Shown here: piece by piece, positions 6,198 through 7,303 of the stretch
Position numbering within the stretch: position 1 is the stretch's first letter
Layout: the number at the start of each line of letters is the position of its first letter
DNA from: Chloroflexota bacterium
Lineage (GTDB): Bacteria > Chloroflexota > Anaerolineae > Promineifilales > Promineifilaceae
Length of the DNA: 7,303 nucleotides
Assembly (NCBI GenBank): GCA_003519205.1
Contig: DOXE01000193.1
Span: forward strand, 1 to 7,303
Reading direction: 5' to 3'
Program-made: the position numbers and the translations under genes
Notes under the pieces: model-generated
Seen by the model: only the letters and a program-made list of their open reading frames with translations
Databases searched by the model: none
Told to the model about the DNA's origin: nothing

Positions 6198-7163
6198 TCA
6201 GGTCCAGGCAGTCACTTCGTCGAGACTTGATTTCTCATCCTTTGAAAGGTGCAATTCAGCACCCTTTATCGTATCTTCAAGTTGTTTAATCGAATTTGCT
6301 CCGATGATGGCTGAAGATACTGTCGGATTCTTCAACACCCAGGCGATGGCCGTCTGAGCGATTGTCGCCCCATGATTTCTCCCGACCTCCTCTAACTTAC
6401 CGACGGCCGCATACCCTTGCTCATTCACATAACGTTTTTGGACGCCACTGGCCCGGGCCGAGTCAGGCATTTGTTCGTTCTGCCGGTACTTTCCTGTCAG
6501 AAATCCACCACCAAGAGGGCTATAGGGGATGACGCCGACGCCCTGATCCAGGCATAAAGGCTGAAGCTCCCGTTCAAATTCAGCCCTGTGAATGTAGTTG
6601 TAATGAGGTTGGAGGGCATCGAAACGGGCCAGATTCTGAATATCACTTATCCAGAGTGATTTGGCTAACAACCAAGCTGGATAATTAGAACAGCCAATGT
6701 AGCGCACCTTGCCATCTCTAATCAGTCGGTCCAGGGCTGCCAATGTCTCTTCTAACGGTGTTTCGTTATCTGGATAGTGGACCTGATAAAGGTCAATGTA
6801 ATCGGTTTTAAGGCGGCGCAGGCTATCCTCGATGGCATTGAGAACGTGCAGGCGAGAAAGCCCTTCGTCGTTTGGTCCAGGTCCCATTCTGCCCCGAACT
6901 TTGGAGGCTAGCACCAGATTTTCTCTTTGAATCTGCCCCTTTGCCAACCAATCACCGATGATCAACTCGCTTTCTCCACCCTTATTTCCTGGATACCATG
7001 ATGAGTACACATCGGCTGTGTCAAAGAAATTACAACCCAATTCGACGGCTCGGTCCATGATGGATTCGGACGTGGTTGGGTCGGCCGTCCAACCGAATTG
7101 CATCGTACCTAGACAAATTGTCGATACCTTCAACCCTGTATTACCCAAACGTCGATATTCCAT
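6198..7163 (-). CDS. Aldo/keto reductase (NADP(H)-dependent oxidoreductase)
   Basis: A 321-residue TIM-barrel oxidoreductase of normal full length. It opens with the typical MEYRRLGNTGLKVS strand-turn and carries the complete catalytic tetrad: D48 (FDTAD, 47-51), Y53, K88 (ASK) and H129 (QVHYPD, 127-132). The C-terminal IIGANSIKQLEDT segment is where the family binds the NADPH phosphate and adenine. It resembles the bacterial YhdN/GSP69-like and plant-AKR-like groups more than the short DKG reductases, but the physiological carbonyl substrate cannot be read from sequence. The ATG is supported by a perfect AGGAGG seven bases upstream. It begins 2 bases after the end of the partial upstream gene, so the two are probably cotranscribed. 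Nothing ties it functionally to the signalling genes on the other strand. Confidence 0.95.
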   Translation of the reverse strand: MEYRRLGNTGLKVSTICLGTMQFGWTADPTTSESIMDRAVELGCNFFDTADVYSSWYPGNKGGESELIIGDWLAKGQIQRENLVLASKVRGRMGPGPNDEGLSRLHVLNAIEDSLRRLKTDYIDLYQVHYPDNETPLEETLAALDRLIRDGKVRYIGCSNYPAWLLAKSLWISDIQNLARFDALQPHYNYIHRAEFERELQPLCLDQGVGVIPYSPLGGGFLTGKYRQNEQMPDSARASGVQKRYVNEQGYAAVGKLEEVGRNHGATIAQTAIAWVLKNPTVSSAIIGANSIKQLEDTIKGAELHLSKDEKSSLDEVTAWT

Positions 7164-7165
7164 CT

Positions 7166-7303
7166 TTATCCCTCCTGAGTATCCCCAGCAGTTTCGTTCG
7201 ACTCCGCTGCTTCAGATGGGGTATCCTCTAGAACTTCATCTGACTCGGTTTCGTTCTCCTGTGTCTCTGGCGATGCTTCTTCTGCTTCAGGTGTTGGATC
7301 TTG
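7166..7303 (-). CDS. Partial CDS: acidic low-complexity C-terminal tail of an unknown protein
   Basis: Only the last 45 codons are inside the window, open from the edge to a TAA at 7168-7166. The residues run from QDPTPEAEEASPE to ETAGDTQEG and include 17 Asp/Glu with no Lys or Arg, together with many Ser, Thr and Pro, so this end is almost surely disordered. Tails like this occur on ribosomal and translation proteins, chaperones and secreted or membrane proteins alike, so no function is assigned. The open frame, the protein-like bias and the 2-base gap to a gene with a strong Shine-Dalgarno make it a real coding end. The start and main domain lie beyond the window. Confidence 0.7.
   Translation of the reverse strand, partial: QDPTPEAEEASPETQENETESDEVLEDTPSEAAESNETAGDTQEG
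7169..7176 (-). promoter_or_regulatory. Strong Shine-Dalgarno of the aldo/keto reductase, inside the preceding gene
   Basis: Read on the minus strand, AGGAGGGA lies within the last codons of the upstream partial gene, with AGGAGG ending 7 bases before the ATG at 7163. Ribosomes finishing the upstream gene would stop on top of this site, which favours coupled translation. Confidence 0.75.

Noticed and set aside
1..7303. Frequent GATC sites suggesting Dam-type marking
   Set aside because: GATC is roughly twice the chance level by a rough count over the first half, but Asp (GAT) and Ile (ATC) codon use in this protein set can produce that.

Overview
The window most likely comes from a bacterium of moderate GC content (about half G+C by eye). 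The protein styles resemble filamentous Chloroflexota such as Anaerolineae: multi-GAF SpoIIE phosphatases, short RsbW-like ATPases and Pro/Thr-linker lipoproteins. That lineage is inferred from family resemblance only; there is no rRNA or marker gene here to confirm it. I see no mobile element, CRISPR array, tRNA or rRNA.

Layout. Positions 1-77 are a short leader with no confident feature. Positions 78-5174 hold four plus-strand genes packed like one transcription unit (8-base gap, 4-base overlap, 2-base gap). They encode an RsbW/SpoIIAB-type ATP-binding kinase/anti-sigma protein, a STAS anti-sigma-factor antagonist, a 976-residue membrane-anchored sensor phosphatase (one transmembrane helix, four GAF domains, a SpoIIE/RsbU PP2C domain), and a predicted lipoprotein with a penicillin-binding/class A beta-lactamase-like serine hydrolase domain. 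A 114-base gap with a plausible sigma-70-type promoter separates these from a second, unrelated-type PP2C phosphatase of the Stp1/PrpC family (5289-6119). This converges on a minus-strand pair: an aldo/keto reductase (6198-7163), and upstream of it the extreme acidic C-terminal tail of a gene cut off by the window edge (7166-7303).

How the genes may work together. The first three form a complete partner-switching module. In known systems the GAF/PP2C protein dephosphorylates the STAS protein when it senses its signal; the dephosphorylated STAS protein then captures the ATPase and frees the ATPase's target. All catalytic and phosphorylation positions appear intact, but no sigma factor is present in the window, so the target is unknown. 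The cotranscribed cell-wall-type lipoprotein and the nearby PrpC-like phosphatase (whose usual partner is a Hanks-type Ser/Thr kinase, absent here) suggest an envelope-linked phosphorylation hub. That last link is inference. The aldo/keto reductase pair looks like a separate, unrelated unit.
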